64,000 bases of DNA from Gordionus sp. m RMFG-2023 (GCF_954871325.1 NC_088777.1:4714509-4778508); one strand, 5' to 3'; counted from the first letter of the stretch, positions 38,700 to 50,137 are shown. Notes: generated by a model from the letters alone, not told the origin. Numbers and translations are program-made.

Positions 38700-38920
38700 T
38701 TGTAAACCCGAAGTCAGGTTCAGTAATTTTAAACTTGTAATTAGCGGAAATTTCGATACAAAGGGAACTTAATCTAAACCGGTTTTCTAAAAGAGGTCCA
38801 AACCAGCCCCAGGTCTATAATATTCGATGGGTTGCCCATAAATTGGTCTCTGTTTTGGTCTGTGGTCTCAAAATGCTCAAACAATTTTGAATTTCTGGGC
38901 CCGACCGGGTTCACTCTGCT
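38700..38920. repeat. Dispersed repeat, copy 2
   Basis: Second copy of the repeat at 20663, with GTCAGGTTCAGTAATTTTAA, GCCCCAGGTC, GATGGGTTGCCCATAAATTG and AACAATTTTGAATTTCTGGG. Boundaries unclear. Confidence 0.55.
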
Positions 38921-40157
38921 TTTTTTTGTAATTTTCCATTTCCAATCCATTGATTTTATAATAACTTATTTACAAATTATTTTATTTATTGAAAATATTT
39001 CCCAAATTTCAATCGAAATTTTGTAAATACATTTCCCAATGTATTTATTGAAAAAAAAAACTCTTAAAATACAATAATTTTATTTTGAATATATATTATA
39101 TAAATAAGTTGTTCTTTTTAATATATTCATTAAAATATATATATATATATATATTTCAAATTTAAACTTAACCAAAACTTTTTAATAAATGTAATTTATA
39201 AAAATTGAAATATAATAATTGAAAATGTTTTTTATAGGAAATTAATATTTTATTATATAACTCATTTTATTAGTATAAAAATATAAATATACACTTATAT
39301 AGAATAGAATAGGATGGGATTAATATATCCCTTTATTATTATTATTATTTTTATTATGAATAATATTCTATTTTTTTTTTGGAAATTATTGAATCTATAA
39401 ATTTATCTATTTATAATCTATTATATAAAATATATATCTATTATATTCTATAGTTTAACAATAATGTTCATTTTGATTTAATCTTTATAATGTACAAGTC
39501 TATAAAATTGAATATATAGTTATTATACTATAAATAATTTTGTATATTTTCTTTTTCTAAAAACTTTTGCCATTTTTAATATAAAGAAAATTAATAATTC
39601 CAATTATTTATTTACATTAGTTTTTTTTTTTGAAAGCATTTAAAAAAAAAAATATTCAATTAATTCTAACCGTATATTACATAAAAGATAAAAGTAGGAA
39701 TAAAAAACGAATATTTTTTTTGTTTTTTTTAAAATTTTATTACTAACCACAGCCAAATCTTATGGAAAATATAAATCTTACCAATTATTTTGTCGCAAAT
39801 TTTTCGTTATTACGAATCATCTTAGATATAATAATCTTCTCCCAATATTTTATTATAGATTTTTCATTACCAATAATTTGCTCATTTTGTAGGTATTTAA
39901 AACTTAATTTTTTTTTTTTTAAAGAAATTAATTTCGTTTAAAACAATATTTAAGATTTTGTTGTTTTTTTTCGCTGTTTTTTTAAATAGTTATTTTACAT
40001 GAGAAATCAAACGGAGCCGTGCAAATTGCGGATAAAAACTTTCAGGTCGGGCTGACAATTTATTATACATAAAATATCAGGCGTGCCTCGCATTGGTAAA
40101 ATTTTAAATCGGCCAGTACTATAATTTAAATTACAATATATATATATATATATATGT
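38921..40157. other. AT-rich spacer
   Basis: I see nothing gene-like. TA repeats lie at about 39138-39152 and 40137-40156. Confidence 0.5.
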
Positions 40158-40546
40158 GTCGTAATTTTTAAAGGGATCATGACTATCCGGGATCTTCACG
40201 GGATTTAAAGGGATCTCTTTAAAATTTCAATTTTTTAAAGGATAAAGAACTATACGGTATTACGGGGCAGAGATTGACCTTCAGTTGAATAAATCTTTTG
40301 ATTAGCTATCGAATGATACCCTATACTAGACATATCTTATATCATAAGGCCAAAAAAAACAAATTTGAAAATTAAAAACGCAACGAAACTCGTGGAAACG
40401 CTTTTAAAATAAGATTCCTCTTTATCACGATTAAAACGTGATGATCCCCGTATTATCATTCCTTAATTATCAACCCTAATTTTTTAGTTATCCCTTTAAA
40501 TCCCGTGAAGATCCCGGATAGTCATGATCCCTTTAAAAATTACGAC
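40158..40546. mobile_element. Element with perfect 57-bp terminal inverted repeats
   Basis: Arms 40158-40214 and 40490-40546 are exact inverted copies over 57 bases, starting GTCGTAATTTTTAAAGGGAT. The 275-bp centre is unrelated AT-rich DNA without an ORF. The element sits in a TA dinucleotide tract, so any target duplication is hidden. Perfect arms imply a recent insertion or arm homogenisation. I could not assign it to a superfamily, and no second copy was seen in the window. Confidence 0.85.
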
Positions 40547-42025
40547 ATATATATAATTATTTTTTTTTTAATTTTAAGCTAATATTTTTTGATTAATATT
40601 TAATACTATTTAAAAATAAATTATAATTTTTTATTATTTTTTTTTGTATTTTAAGGAAATATTAAATATATATATATATATAGTATAGTATAGTATATTC
40701 GCAAAAAGAAAAACAAGTCATTTGTGAATACGAATCTAATTACAAATACAGGATACAGATTAGAGAATCTGTGATGAGCGACAATTTTGTACGCTTGGCG
40801 AACGGGGGTGGACCTTGGACCCGTCCATTGCAGACACCTCTAATACTTGAAAACAGTTGTTGTAGAAGGTAATAGATGGCTATAGAAGAGAGATATAAGT
40901 ACCTTTTGGGCAAAAAAAAATTAGATATATAGATATTAAAAATGCGATGGCCGGAAAGTTCATATAAAAATAAATTTAACGGCCCGAGGCTGGCTTTTCT
41001 TAAAAATTTTATGGATCGAGCAAATTTTTTTAAAAAATGATAGCCTTATGAGGCTGAATAAATTTTAAAAAGAAGCTATAACTGACGGATCAGAGACAAA
41101 TTTCTAGCCGAACAACTTGCAAAAACTCTTAAAGGGCCGAAGCGGGCCGGGTTTTGCCGACCTCTATTTTGATAACTACTTAAAAGATTAATATCGCTCT
41201 CTTCTTCTCTTTTTACCCTCACGCAAGATGTTTAAAAAGTCTTTTATATGATACTATGCTTCTCTAAGATTTCAAAAAACTTATCAATCTAAAATACGCT
41301 ATTTCCCCTCATTAACTGTACTTAATACTTTAGCATAGAGTCTCCTATTTTTAATAGAATCAGCACTTTTAAGGTTGGTGTAGGTAAAACTCTCATCGAT
41401 AAATAAATAATTGGGTATATTCATTAACTGAGCCGTATTCCGTTATATTCCGTCCCTCAATAGCAGGACTGGATTCAAAATATTTCTGACCTGAAGCCTA
41501 GATCGATTGACATTTAACCTTCCAGATTGAGCTTCCTAGATTTATGGAATTTTATTATATTTACAATTGCTGAAACAAGTTACCATTTTGATATATAAAA
41601 TTATATATTTTTTTAATTTATATATAAATTGAGCTATAAAATATTTCGGGCTGGCGGAATGATAGTAAACCACTTTTCCAATACATCACGGGGTTGTGAA
41701 GGAGTCGGAGTGCATTTGGAATATTCGGGGATATTTCTAAACCCCCTTCTCCCTTAGCCAATAATATTATCCCCCTATCAAAATTATCATGAATTATCAA
41801 AGCCAAATCTCCCTCTATACCCACTCTAATTCCAATAAAGATCTTAACAAGTCCCTGTTTATCAATCAAATTAAGGTCTTCTATAAAAAAAATTATGCTG
41901 GGAGTAATGCGTTTAGCGGCGGCGATAGACATAAATTGCCTCCCCCCCCCCTCCCCCAACATCTATTGGATCAATTTTTTTTATTTTTTTTACCCCAGCC
42001 ACTTAAAAACGAATTGAATATATTA
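40547..42025. other. Spacer, partly less AT-rich
   Basis: No gene recognised. GC-rich patches at 40980-41165 resemble eroded MITE arms. A 114-codon minus frame at 41618-41962 begins inside a C/G homopolymer and has no recognisable domain. Confidence 0.45.
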
Positions 42026-42033
42026 CTAAATAC

Positions 42034-42169
42034 CAGAGTTGTTAAAAGATACTTTTTAAATGGATCTAGATACAGATACAACGTCTAAAATAATATCTAG
42101 ATACAGATTATTTAATCAAAAATCTATCTAGATACAGATACCACATTTTTATATCTAGATCCAACTCTG
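42034..42169. mobile_element. CAGAGTTGTTAAA MITE built from TATCTAGATACAG repeats
   Basis: A 136-bp element with left end CAGAGTTGTTAAAAGATACT and right end CTAGATCCAACTCTG. Perfect 8-bp duplications CTAAATAC lie at 42026-42033 and 42170-42177. The interior repeats ATCTAGATACAGAT three times. Closely related to the copy at 50138. Confidence 0.93.
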
Positions 42170-42185
42170 CTAAATACCTTGTAAT

Positions 42186-42374
42186 TAGTGTTGGCTCGAT
42201 TTGAGCAGGTTTTTTTAAAAACGGATGTTATTCAGAAAAATATTATGAGGCAAGCTTTAATGATTTTGCTCATAGATGAAACAAAAGTTTGGACGTCTAT
42301 CAACGAAATTTCGAAACTTGGGCAATAATTTTTTTCTGGCTAAAATATTGAGTTTCCATTTTGACAAACACTAA
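42186..42374. repeat. TAGTGTTGTT foldback element
   Basis: Left end TAGTGTTGGCTCGATTTGAG, right end TTTTGACAAACACTAA. Flanking 8-mers CTTGTAAT and CTTTTAAT match at seven of eight positions, supporting hAT-like integration. It lies 8 bp beyond the target duplication of the MITE at 42034. Confidence 0.75.
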
Positions 42375-43259
42375 CTTTTAATAATATTTGATGAATATTT
42401 TAAATTATCTATTTTATTTTTAAAATATTATTTTAACTTCTTGTTAAAATCAGTGAAATGCAATTTAGTTTATTAATTTATTATAACTTTATATTATAAG
42501 AAAAAAAAATTTGATTGATTTTTTAAATTTAATTTAATTTTATAATATTTTATTTTATTATTAAAAAATATAAAATAAAATAAAACAATGATATTTTATG
42601 CTTGTTTTATTATTAAAATTTTATATCTAAAAAAATAAATATAAATGAATATAAAAGAAAAAGAAAATATTATTATAATAAAGAAGTAAAAAATTTATTC
42701 TTATTTTATTTCCAATAACTTTGCTCTAACTTATTTTTCATTCAAATTTTTTTTATATATATTCTATGACATTCCACTTGTCGTCTAAATGTTTTTAATG
42801 TCACTTTGTCGGTTAAAAGAAGAATATTTTTTTTTTATAAGTTTAAACTTTTAAAATTTCTGTTATAATTTTCATATTTTATTTTTTTTTAGAGAATAAA
42901 AAAATTGGTTTTTATATTTTTTATTTTTTGAAAGAGGTTAAAATGATAACCGATATTTTTAAAAGATTTTTTTTAAAATAAAACAAAGCAAAATAATAGA
43001 AATATTTTTATTTATCAAAATAAAATTTATAAATATAAAAATATATAGACTTTTAATAAATTTTTAATTTAATAATTATTATTTTTGGGTAAAAAATTTT
43101 TTTTTTTAATTTTTTTAATAAAAAAAAATAAGAGATAGGGATATGATGGTTTTAAATGTTGAATATTATAATGTTATCGTTAATATCTCTTCCTGCCCCA
43201 TCATATTAAATCTATAATAAAAATCCTATATAAATAAATTATAAATAATTTGCCATAGA
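42375..43259. promoter_or_regulatory. 5' flank of the spalt-like gene
   Basis: About 0.9 kb of very AT-rich DNA without recognisable transposon, poly-G run or ORF lies between the foldback element ending near 42374 and the spalt start. It presumably contains the promoter and 5' untranslated region, but I see no motif specific enough to name. The lack of identifiable insertions here contrasts with the rest of the window. Confidence 0.3.
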
Positions 43260-45008
43260 ATGAATTCTCCAGGGGAGCTGGATTGTAAGCAAAATCGAGA
43301 ACATATTAGTTCCGAATATCGGCACCGATCTCCTAATCAATCCAACAAATCGCGTAAATCTATAATCGACCAATACAGGGAATTCTATCGAAAACCCGGA
43401 GTGATAATGAAAAAGAAAAATGGCGTCAACAAACACTCCCTACAACAAACCCTTTTAGCCATCCACGGGATACCGTCATATCCTTCTATACGCGCCAACG
43501 GTTCGTCCAACCATAATCACGTGCCGTCATCAAAATCGAATCCTGGTACTAATGGCACGACCACGTCTATGAGCATGACGCACAGCAATAGTGCCTCACT
43601 TTTGTCTTATCATTATCCCGATTATGACTCCGCTATTAAATCTATCAAGGAACAGTGCGGTACCTACTCTAGCAACGCGGCTTCCGTTTTATCTCCTGCT
43701 TCCCTCTCATCTTGCTCCGCCTATACCTCCAACTCGTTTTTCGATAAATCAGATCTCAAGGACTTCCTACCGATCATAAATGATGCGGAAAGTGATTATA
43801 CTCGGAAACATTCCTCTAGCAACATTGGGAACAATCGACAAGATGATGCCGAAATCGTCGATAATAGCCAGTACGATGGCAAAAAGTGTGAGGAAGAGAA
43901 TGTTATTATGGAGAAAATTGAGGAAGACAGAACTGTCGGAAAGGATAGAATCGAACACTTATTGAGAACTCTGAGGCGGAGCGATAAAGGGGGTAATGTT
44001 GACGTGACGGATTTATCAAAAATCTGCAAAACAATAGTCGAACTTGAAATGGCTAAATCTCAAACTATATCCCAGCTTCAAAGTAAATTGGATAAGTTGT
44101 TATCCAGTTCCGAAAATTGTCACGAACCCAGCCAATCCTCTCATACCTATTCCAAGAATCACCAATCTTGCAATGAATCCAACCAGAAACTACAATGCAA
44201 ATACGAGTTGAATAGCAGCGAACCCTTCAAAATGGCGGATAATAGTGTTTTCAACTACGAAAGAACATCATTCGAACCCTTACTGCAGGTTAATAGTGAT
44301 CACGGTGCTTCATCGGAGGGTATCTCGGAGTATAACGAGGATCGTTCTGTCAAACGGTACAACCAATCAGAAGGGACACCCAGCATCAAAAGAAATCGAG
44401 TGATGGAAAGTCACGATTTTCCCTTTAAAAGGAAAACGCGCTCGGAGCCGCTCATTTCAGATGCCATATCGTTTCACGTCAACTTTGAGGGTGATTATTC
44501 CTTTTCATCGGCCAAGGACTATTGCCATCTTCCAAAAGCCAAAAACGAACAAATTTCTGGTTCCAACCCCCAAAATATCTTTAAAGTGGAATCGAAAAAT
44601 TTGCCCCTGAGAAATTTTAGTCTGAACCTATCCCCTCGCGAATTTTCCGCATCCTATGACGACTTAAAAAATATGTCTCACCAATCATTGCCTAACATCA
44701 AACCGGACCCTCGCCGCTTCAATGACGCTTTTAACAATGGATCCAGTCACCTTATGCTGATGAAAGAATATTTTGACTACGATCGCTGGTTAAAAACTGG
44801 TCAAGATCCTGCTGGTATTCCTTTTAAAAGTAGATTCGCCGAGGACTCGTTACTCAACGATTTCAAGAAATACAATCAGTGCCCATTTTGTGGTAAAGTT
44901 ATGTGCAGCGATTCCTCCCTCAAAGTTCATATCCGGTCTCATACCGGGGAAAAGCCTTTCTCGTGCGAAGTTTGCGAGGCCTCCTTTACGACCAAAGGAA
45001 ATCTTAAG
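43260..45008 (+). CDS. sall: spalt-like gene, exon 1: long disordered N-terminus and first finger pair
   Basis: This exon encodes residues 1-583. Most of it is low-complexity and rich in Ser, Asn and charged residues, as in the poorly conserved N-terminus of SALL proteins. Residues around 260-285 ([20 protein letters not shown]) could form a short coiled coil in the place where other SALL proteins carry a Gln-rich oligomerisation region; this is only suggestive. The first finger pair begins at residue 541. The exon ends in ...GNLK at an AAG|GTTTAA donor, so intron 1 (744 bp) interrupts the second finger before its two histidines. Read without splicing, the frame stops two codons later. Base composition is clearly less AT-rich than the flanks. 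Confidence 0.92.
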
Positions 45009-48000
45009 GTTTAAAAAATCAATTTTTTTTCACGAACTATGTTCATTAATAAGTTTTTATTGTTCCCGATCATAGTTTTTTTTACCAAATTTTAAAAAAG
45101 CAAAAATTGCATTACATCAATAATAACCCACGTTTTTCTAATTTTAAGACCTAATCTTATTTGGAATCATATTCCAACATGTATAGAGTATCCCACTCTC
45201 TGATCAGACAATTTTGCAGCTTATTTTTGTATGTATTTACAATATATTTGGAAAATCTGTTAATCGAATGTTTAGGTTAAAATTGTCCCTAAATTCTCAG
45301 GTTATGTAAACTCTATACTATATATTTAGCGATACTATTTCAGCAAAATCAGGTCTTCCAATGTTATTTGCTAAACTTCTACGACACACATACATATTTT
45401 TAAGTTGCTTTAAATGTGCTATATACAAAAAAGTATGAAAATCATTATTTATTGGGCCCGCTATCCGTAGATGAAAGTACCAGATTTTTAGAGAAAAAAA
45501 AGTAATAAATTCATTTTAAAATGATTTGGACCATGTTCCTATGGTTTTATAAGCGCGCGAAATTCTCTGAAAACATTCCGGAGTTTGGAAACAAATCACT
45601 AACTGAGCGGGAATTATTGTTTAGAATATAACCAGGGTGTACTTGTGCGAAATCTGAAGAAATGTCATTACTAATGTCGCTAATTTTTTTAAGTGACATT
45701 CTTTTTCATATAACATTTAACTATTAAACAAATATATTATTCCAATGTAAAGGCGCATTCGATGAGACACCAGGATGACAAACGCGCGCTATTTCATCGA
45801 GGCCATAGAAAATTTTCGACAAGCACCCAGGATTGGAATAAAACGTACTTGAACCAAATGATGCAAACGTTGAAGGGCTTTAACAACGCTTATAAATCCC
45901 CGCCAATCAATTATTCGGGAAAATCGGAGCCTCTAATACCTCCCATTCCTTATTTTCCTAGTGTCAAGGCCTTCGCTACTCCATCAAAATCTCCCCGTTT
46001 AGGTATTGCGATAATTTAATGTAGTTATAATAGAAGCGTTTGCGGGGCAGACCGGACCTGGGTGCGCTTAGTAGTTATTATATATTTGCTTTATCGTTTT
46101 TAAAAAAAAAATAATATATAATATGTCTTTTATTTCATTGTAGGTTTGGTTAAAGTAGCTACACTCGATGTTAATCAGCATTCAAGCTTAATAGATTACA
46201 AGGTCAAGTCCAATCAAGGTATTCTATCTAACTATTTCCAATGCTAAAAAGAATTATAATAATTTGTAAGAGAGAGAGAGAGAGTCATTGAAATGATGTC
46301 TAGCACTTGAAATAGACGCGTGTCATTGATATGCGGCATTTATCAATAACATTAGTCTCAACAAAAGGACATTGTGTCACTAAAAATGCTATTATTGAGA
46401 CATAATACAATGTATGTCATAGGGTATATTGGAAACTTTAAAACTTGCATCATTTGCAGCGCACATTTTTTAAATTTTAAGATTTAATTTTGACGGAATT
46501 GTATTCCAGCATAGTTAGACCTGCCATATGAATTATCCAATGACATATATAATACCTAGACTGACGATTCATTCATTAAAATGCGTTTTTAAGCGTCGTT
46601 AAAAGCAAATCAGCTGGAGCCTCCAATTTGGTAACACATATAGTAATTATTCTCATGTTAAAAACTACTAATAAATTGATAACTTGCTTCCTTATTATCT
46701 CGATGATCCGGTAATTCTTTAATAAAGTTTGCATCAGATATAGAAATAAAATTAGGTTCTCGTTTAAAATTTTAATAATGATTAGTGTAACCAAGATGGC
46801 GTCTCCAGCTGATATGCATTGATGTACACTTTTAATCAATGATTCCTCAGTCTAGGTATTATATATGTCATTGGAATTATCGGACAATTTTGTCACAAAA
46901 TTTTGAATCAATTTAAATATCGATTTTCCAATAGATTTTTAGACATTAAAGTTAACCCAAAATTTTACGACAGAATAACCTATTCTAGCACGCGTAGAAC
47001 CCACGGCCGTGCGGTATAATTTTAGACAAGGTCATTAAATTTTGACTTAATTATATATATCTATTTAAATTAAAATTAATTCGAAACTTCATTATATCCA
47101 AACCTTGCAGAGACCTGACATGCAGGCCCAGCCCGGGTCATGAGCCGGACCGAGCAAATGGCACTTCTGCACGCCTCTGCTAGGGGTTCCAGCTTTCTGA
47201 AAATTAAAAAAAAATTTTTTTTGAAAATTCAATGTAATTTCTAAAAAATGAAAATTTGGTTTTTATAATGTTGAGCCCCTTAAACCTGCATTCATAGTTA
47301 GCGTAAATTCGCGGAGAAGTATACAATCCTCCGCGAATTCGCCATAACTGTGAATGCAGGGTGAGATCGTCAAGGTTATTGGCGCCACTGGGATAATTAT
47401 AAATTATAATTTTAAAAATATTTATATTAACTAATTTAAAAATAAGATCTAAAAAGTCATGACATAGATATGGATGTGACAAAACTCCACACTACGTGTA
47501 ACATATGTCGCAAAGTTCTGGCATGCCATTCGGCGTTAGAAATTCATTACAGATCTCACACCAAAGAGCGGCCATTTAAATGCGAAATTTGTGACAGACA
47601 TTTCTCGACAAAAGGTAATATGAGACAACACATGCTAACCCACAAGTCTCAATTGAGTCCAAGCATGCTAAATTCATTGGTTGGTAGAAATAACTCCGCA
47701 TCAACAATTATTCGTTCTCGCAAGCAAAATGTCACTCCTTCCTTGTCTGTCAGTTTGGCAAACTTGAACGAGTCAAAATCCGGAAGTTTAACGCCTCCTC
47801 ACTTTTCACCTCCATTATCGGCGGAAATTTTATTAAGGAGAGGTAACAAATACGATAATACTCCTAAGGTAAGCCCGACCAAGCTCGAAGAGAGTTTAGC
47901 AGTTCATCCAACGGCTATACCAAACACCTTTTCGCAAAATATTAAATCCATTCCATTCCCACCAATGTCTTCTCAACCTTTCGCCTCTTTAAACCCCTTA

Positions 48001-49712
48001 CACCACCCTTACTTTTTTCTACCTCCATCGATTGATGGTCTCTCTGTTCCTCCTTATTTTTCCCCCTACGATAGATACGTGCAATACATGTCCACCGCAA
48101 TGCTACAGGCCAAGCAATCAAACATCGCTTTTTCAGAAATGGCCCCATATTATTACCCGTCTCCTTACATGATGTTCCATCCTAATATGATTTCTCCCAA
48201 ATTTGACCCAAATACCATATCTACCTCTATTCCTACCCCTTCGAAAGATTCGACTTCGTTTAGCCCATCATCAAAGCCACTATCCTTGGTGAAAGATGAC
48301 GATACTAGCATATCTAATATCCCACCGCAAAGGCCGCCTACAGAAATACCCCCTTTTACGAGTTACTATCCTTTAACATTTACGCAACAGTCAGAAGACC
48401 AAGACGATAAATCCTGTGATTCAAGTAAATTACGAATTTACTCACCACCTTTTATACAATATGAATATTAATTAAGAATCCTTGGATAGCCCTGACACAT
48501 GTGCCAAAAGTTATGACAAGAATGCCAACGATAGCTCAAATAACCTAAAAAGGGAAGCCAATTCAACACCACAATGCAATATGAACCAAAATGAAAATCA
48601 AGATAATAAAGACTCCCTACTCAAAAATCAATGTCCAGTGAGTCGAGATTTTGTCCCTTTTATTTTTTGATAAAAATGTATGTATTCAAATATATATATA
48701 TATATATTTTTTTTATATATAATTCAAAAAAAATAAATAAAAGGTTTGCTTGAAACATTTTTCAAGCACCAGTGCAATGCATATCCACATGAGAACTCAT
48801 ACCGGAGACCGCCCGTTCAGATGCCCGTTATGCGATAGGGCCTTCACCACTAAAGGAAATTTAAAAGTAAATTTTGTTAATAAATACATAATTTATGCGC
48901 TTCAAATTTAACGAGTGGAAGTTTTATCCCCTTTAAAAACGGTAATTTTTTGGTTTTAAATCCGCTAAATCTCCCTTTTATAACTAATTAAACACCTTCA
49001 TCAATCGATATTATAAAGTAACTGAGTAAATATGGAAGGGATATTTAGTGGAATAGAGTGTGCTGCGTTTGTTGGGTACCTACCTACCTGAGTTTGGGAA
49101 ATCCTCTAGTAAACATAAGTTTTATCTAGCCAAAATTATTTCACATCAATTAGGGGACAACAATGAGATATTAATTTTATATGGAACTATAATTATTTTC
49201 TTTTAAAATGTAATATCGCAATTTATATGGGAGAGAAGAATAACCAGTGTAGTAGTAGTCCTATAAATTGGAAAGGGCATCATACTATTTTCTCTAAAAT
49301 TGAATAGGCATTTTATTTTTATTGAATATTAAAGTAATATACATTAATTTCTTATAATAATTAAAAATAAATATTAACTATGTTAAAATTACATTGTAAA
49401 AATAATTTACACTTTCTTTCTTTCTTCCATACTATGCCAATGAGAATAAGAATATAGTCGCATTCCTAAATACTCAATCCAGATTGATTTTATTTTTTCA
49501 AAAAGTGTAAATAATTTTGTTTACTTACAAAAGATGTCTCCTCCCCCCCCCCCTCCCTCCTTCACTTTTAAAATTATTTAAGTCTAAGTTACTACGTCAC
49601 ATATTTATTAATAATGATATGGTATTTTATGTTTATAACAATATAAATAATATTTATTTAGGTACACATGGGCACGCATTCGCACCCGCACAATATCAAT
49701 GCCTCTCTATGA
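43260..49712 (+). CDS. sall: Spalt-like (SALL) C2H2 zinc-finger transcription factor, seven exons
   Basis: Nuclear DNA-binding regulator of the spalt/SALL family; family members act in development, mostly as repressors. I join exons 43260-45008, 45753-46002, 46144-46218, 47468-48424, 48477-48637, 48744-48866 and 49662-49712. Every junction has GT-AG ends and a matching phase, giving 3366 nt and 1121 residues. Three finger pairs are visible: C541/C544/H557/H561 with C569/C572/H585/H589; C702/C705/H718/H722 with C730/C733/H746/H750; and C1063/C1066/H1079/H1083 with C1091/C1094/H1107/H1111. The second finger of each pair carries the spalt signature F(T/S)TKGN(L/M), and the linkers HTGEKPF, HTKERPF and HTGDRPF are typical. 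The start has an in-frame stop 18 bases upstream (43242). The N-terminal NuRD-binding motif usual in SALL proteins is not seen, so an upstream coding exon is possible. The join is my inference from sequence; the family call is very secure. Confidence 0.93.
45753..46218 (+). CDS. sall: spalt-like gene, exons 2 and 3
   Basis: Exon 2 (45753-46002) begins after a TGTAAAG acceptor and supplies AHSMRH, which completes the second finger's HX3H. It then encodes a basic, proline-containing linker. It ends at a G|GTATTG donor with one base left over. Exon 3 (46144-46218) is a 75-nt phase-preserving exon encoding a linker that starts [12 protein letters not shown] and ends at a CAAG|GTATTC donor. Exon 3 is called from its splice signals and phase only, because the linker is not conserved. 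It could be a cassette exon, since skipping it keeps the frame. Confidence 0.75.
46538..46873. mobile_element. CAATGAC-ended MITE in spalt intron 3, hAT-type 8-bp target duplication
   Basis: Inverted ends of about 28 bp start CAATGACATATATAATACCT. A perfect 8-bp duplication, GAATTATC, lies at 46530-46537 and 46874-46881. It has no coding capacity (336 bp). Two more copies lie at 11721-12047 and 50658-50960, sharing an internal block with CAGCTGG near the left end and CCAGCTGAT near the right. The 8-bp duplications suggest mobilisation by a hAT transposase. Because it lies within an intron, it should be removed from the mRNA. Confidence 0.88.
47285..47360 (+). other. Long intronic hairpin, pre-miRNA-like, in spalt intron 3
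   Basis: Two 32-nt arms (47285-47316 and 47329-47360) are inverted copies with 27 of 32 positions matching, plus two G:U pairs if transcribed. They are separated by a 12-nt loop. The arms begin CCTGCATTCA and end AATTCGCGGAG, unusually GC-containing for this intron. The hairpin ends 107 bases before the exon 4 acceptor. It could be a microRNA precursor, a splicing structure, or a tiny foldback element; sequence alone does not decide. Confidence 0.6.
47468..48424 (+). CDS. sall: spalt-like gene, exon 4: second finger pair and Pro/Ser-rich linker
   Basis: This exon starts after GACATAG. The carried G plus AT makes Asp692, followed by [13 protein letters not shown]. It holds the most diagnostic finger pair of the gene: [20 protein letters not shown], then [12 protein letters not shown] and [14 protein letters not shown], which closely match the central pair of SALL proteins. 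The rest is a long linker rich in Pro, Ser and Tyr. The open frame continues to 48471, but a donor at 48425 (TCAA|GTAAAT) and an acceptor at 48476 (TTAATTAAG) define a 52-bp intron whose removal joins the frame to the next ORF. If that intron is kept, the protein ends 16 residues later without the last finger pair. Confidence 0.9.
48477..49712 (+). CDS. sall: spalt-like gene, exons 5-7: linker, third finger pair and C-terminus
   Basis: Exon 5 (48477-48637) encodes an Asn/Ser/Lys-rich linker and ends in NQCP at a strong GTGAGT donor. Exon 6 (48744-48866) encodes [20 protein letters not shown] and the start of the last finger, ending in FTTKGNLK at AAA|GTAAAT. Exon 7 (49662-49712) follows a TATTTATTTAG acceptor and gives VHMGTH, exactly the expected end of the last SALL finger. 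Ten further residues follow before TGA. Intron 6 is 795 bp and ends in a pyrimidine-rich tract. The short tail after the last finger is compatible with a natural C-terminus, but a further exon reached through an unrecognised donor cannot be excluded. Confidence 0.9.
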
Positions 49713-49761
49713 TACTAACGATAAGCTTAAAATTATTTCACCTATATCTATTTTTTTCTAT

Positions 49762-49918
49762 AATAAAATCTTTTTTTCAAGTCGCGATTATGAAATTTTT
49801 TTATCACAACAAAATTATATTATTTGATATGAAAATATCTAATATTTTTTTTTTATATACCAATATATTCATATATATATTTATATAATAATAATATTTA
49901 AAAAAATTTACAAATAAA
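49762..49918 (+). terminator. Candidate poly(A) signals of the spalt-like gene
   Basis: AATAAA occurs at 49762-49767, 50 bases after the stop codon, and again at 49913-49918. In DNA this AT-rich the hexamer is common by chance, so only position supports the call. Confidence 0.4.
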
Positions 49919-49957
49919 ATAATTATATGTTAAATTTGAGTTTTGTGAGCCTAAAAA

Positions 49958-50130
49958 TAGTGTTGTTTAAAACGGCTACTCAATATTTTAACAAGAAAAA
50001 TACTTCTTAAACCACGAAATTCTGCTAATTGATGTCTAGACCTTTGTGCCATCTATGAGCAAAATCTTCAGGCTTTCGCTATATTATTCTGGATAATTTT
50101 TATAAAACCGGCTCAAATCGAGCCGTTGTT
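49958..50130. repeat. TAGTGTTGTT foldback element, right end adjoining a MITE
   Basis: Begins TAGTGTTGTTTAAAACGGCT and runs to GGCTCAAATCGAGCCGTTGT, where the CAGAGTTG MITE (50138) has inserted. The final CAACACTA of the family is not recovered on the far side, so the right tip is degenerate or lost. It starts 40 bp after the second candidate poly(A) signal of the spalt-like gene. Confidence 0.7.
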
Positions 50131-50137
50131 TAAATAC

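Noticed and set aside
41618-41962. 114-codon minus-strand frame
   Set aside because: It starts inside a G/C homopolymer, shows no recognisable domain, and overlaps an equally open plus frame.
43591-44029. Several 61-77 codon frames inside the first spalt exon on both strands
   Set aside because: They are shadows of the coding frame.
49517-49888. 123-codon plus frame around the last spalt exon
   Set aside because: It is in a different frame from exon 7, begins in a C run and is otherwise AT-rich intron and 3' flank.
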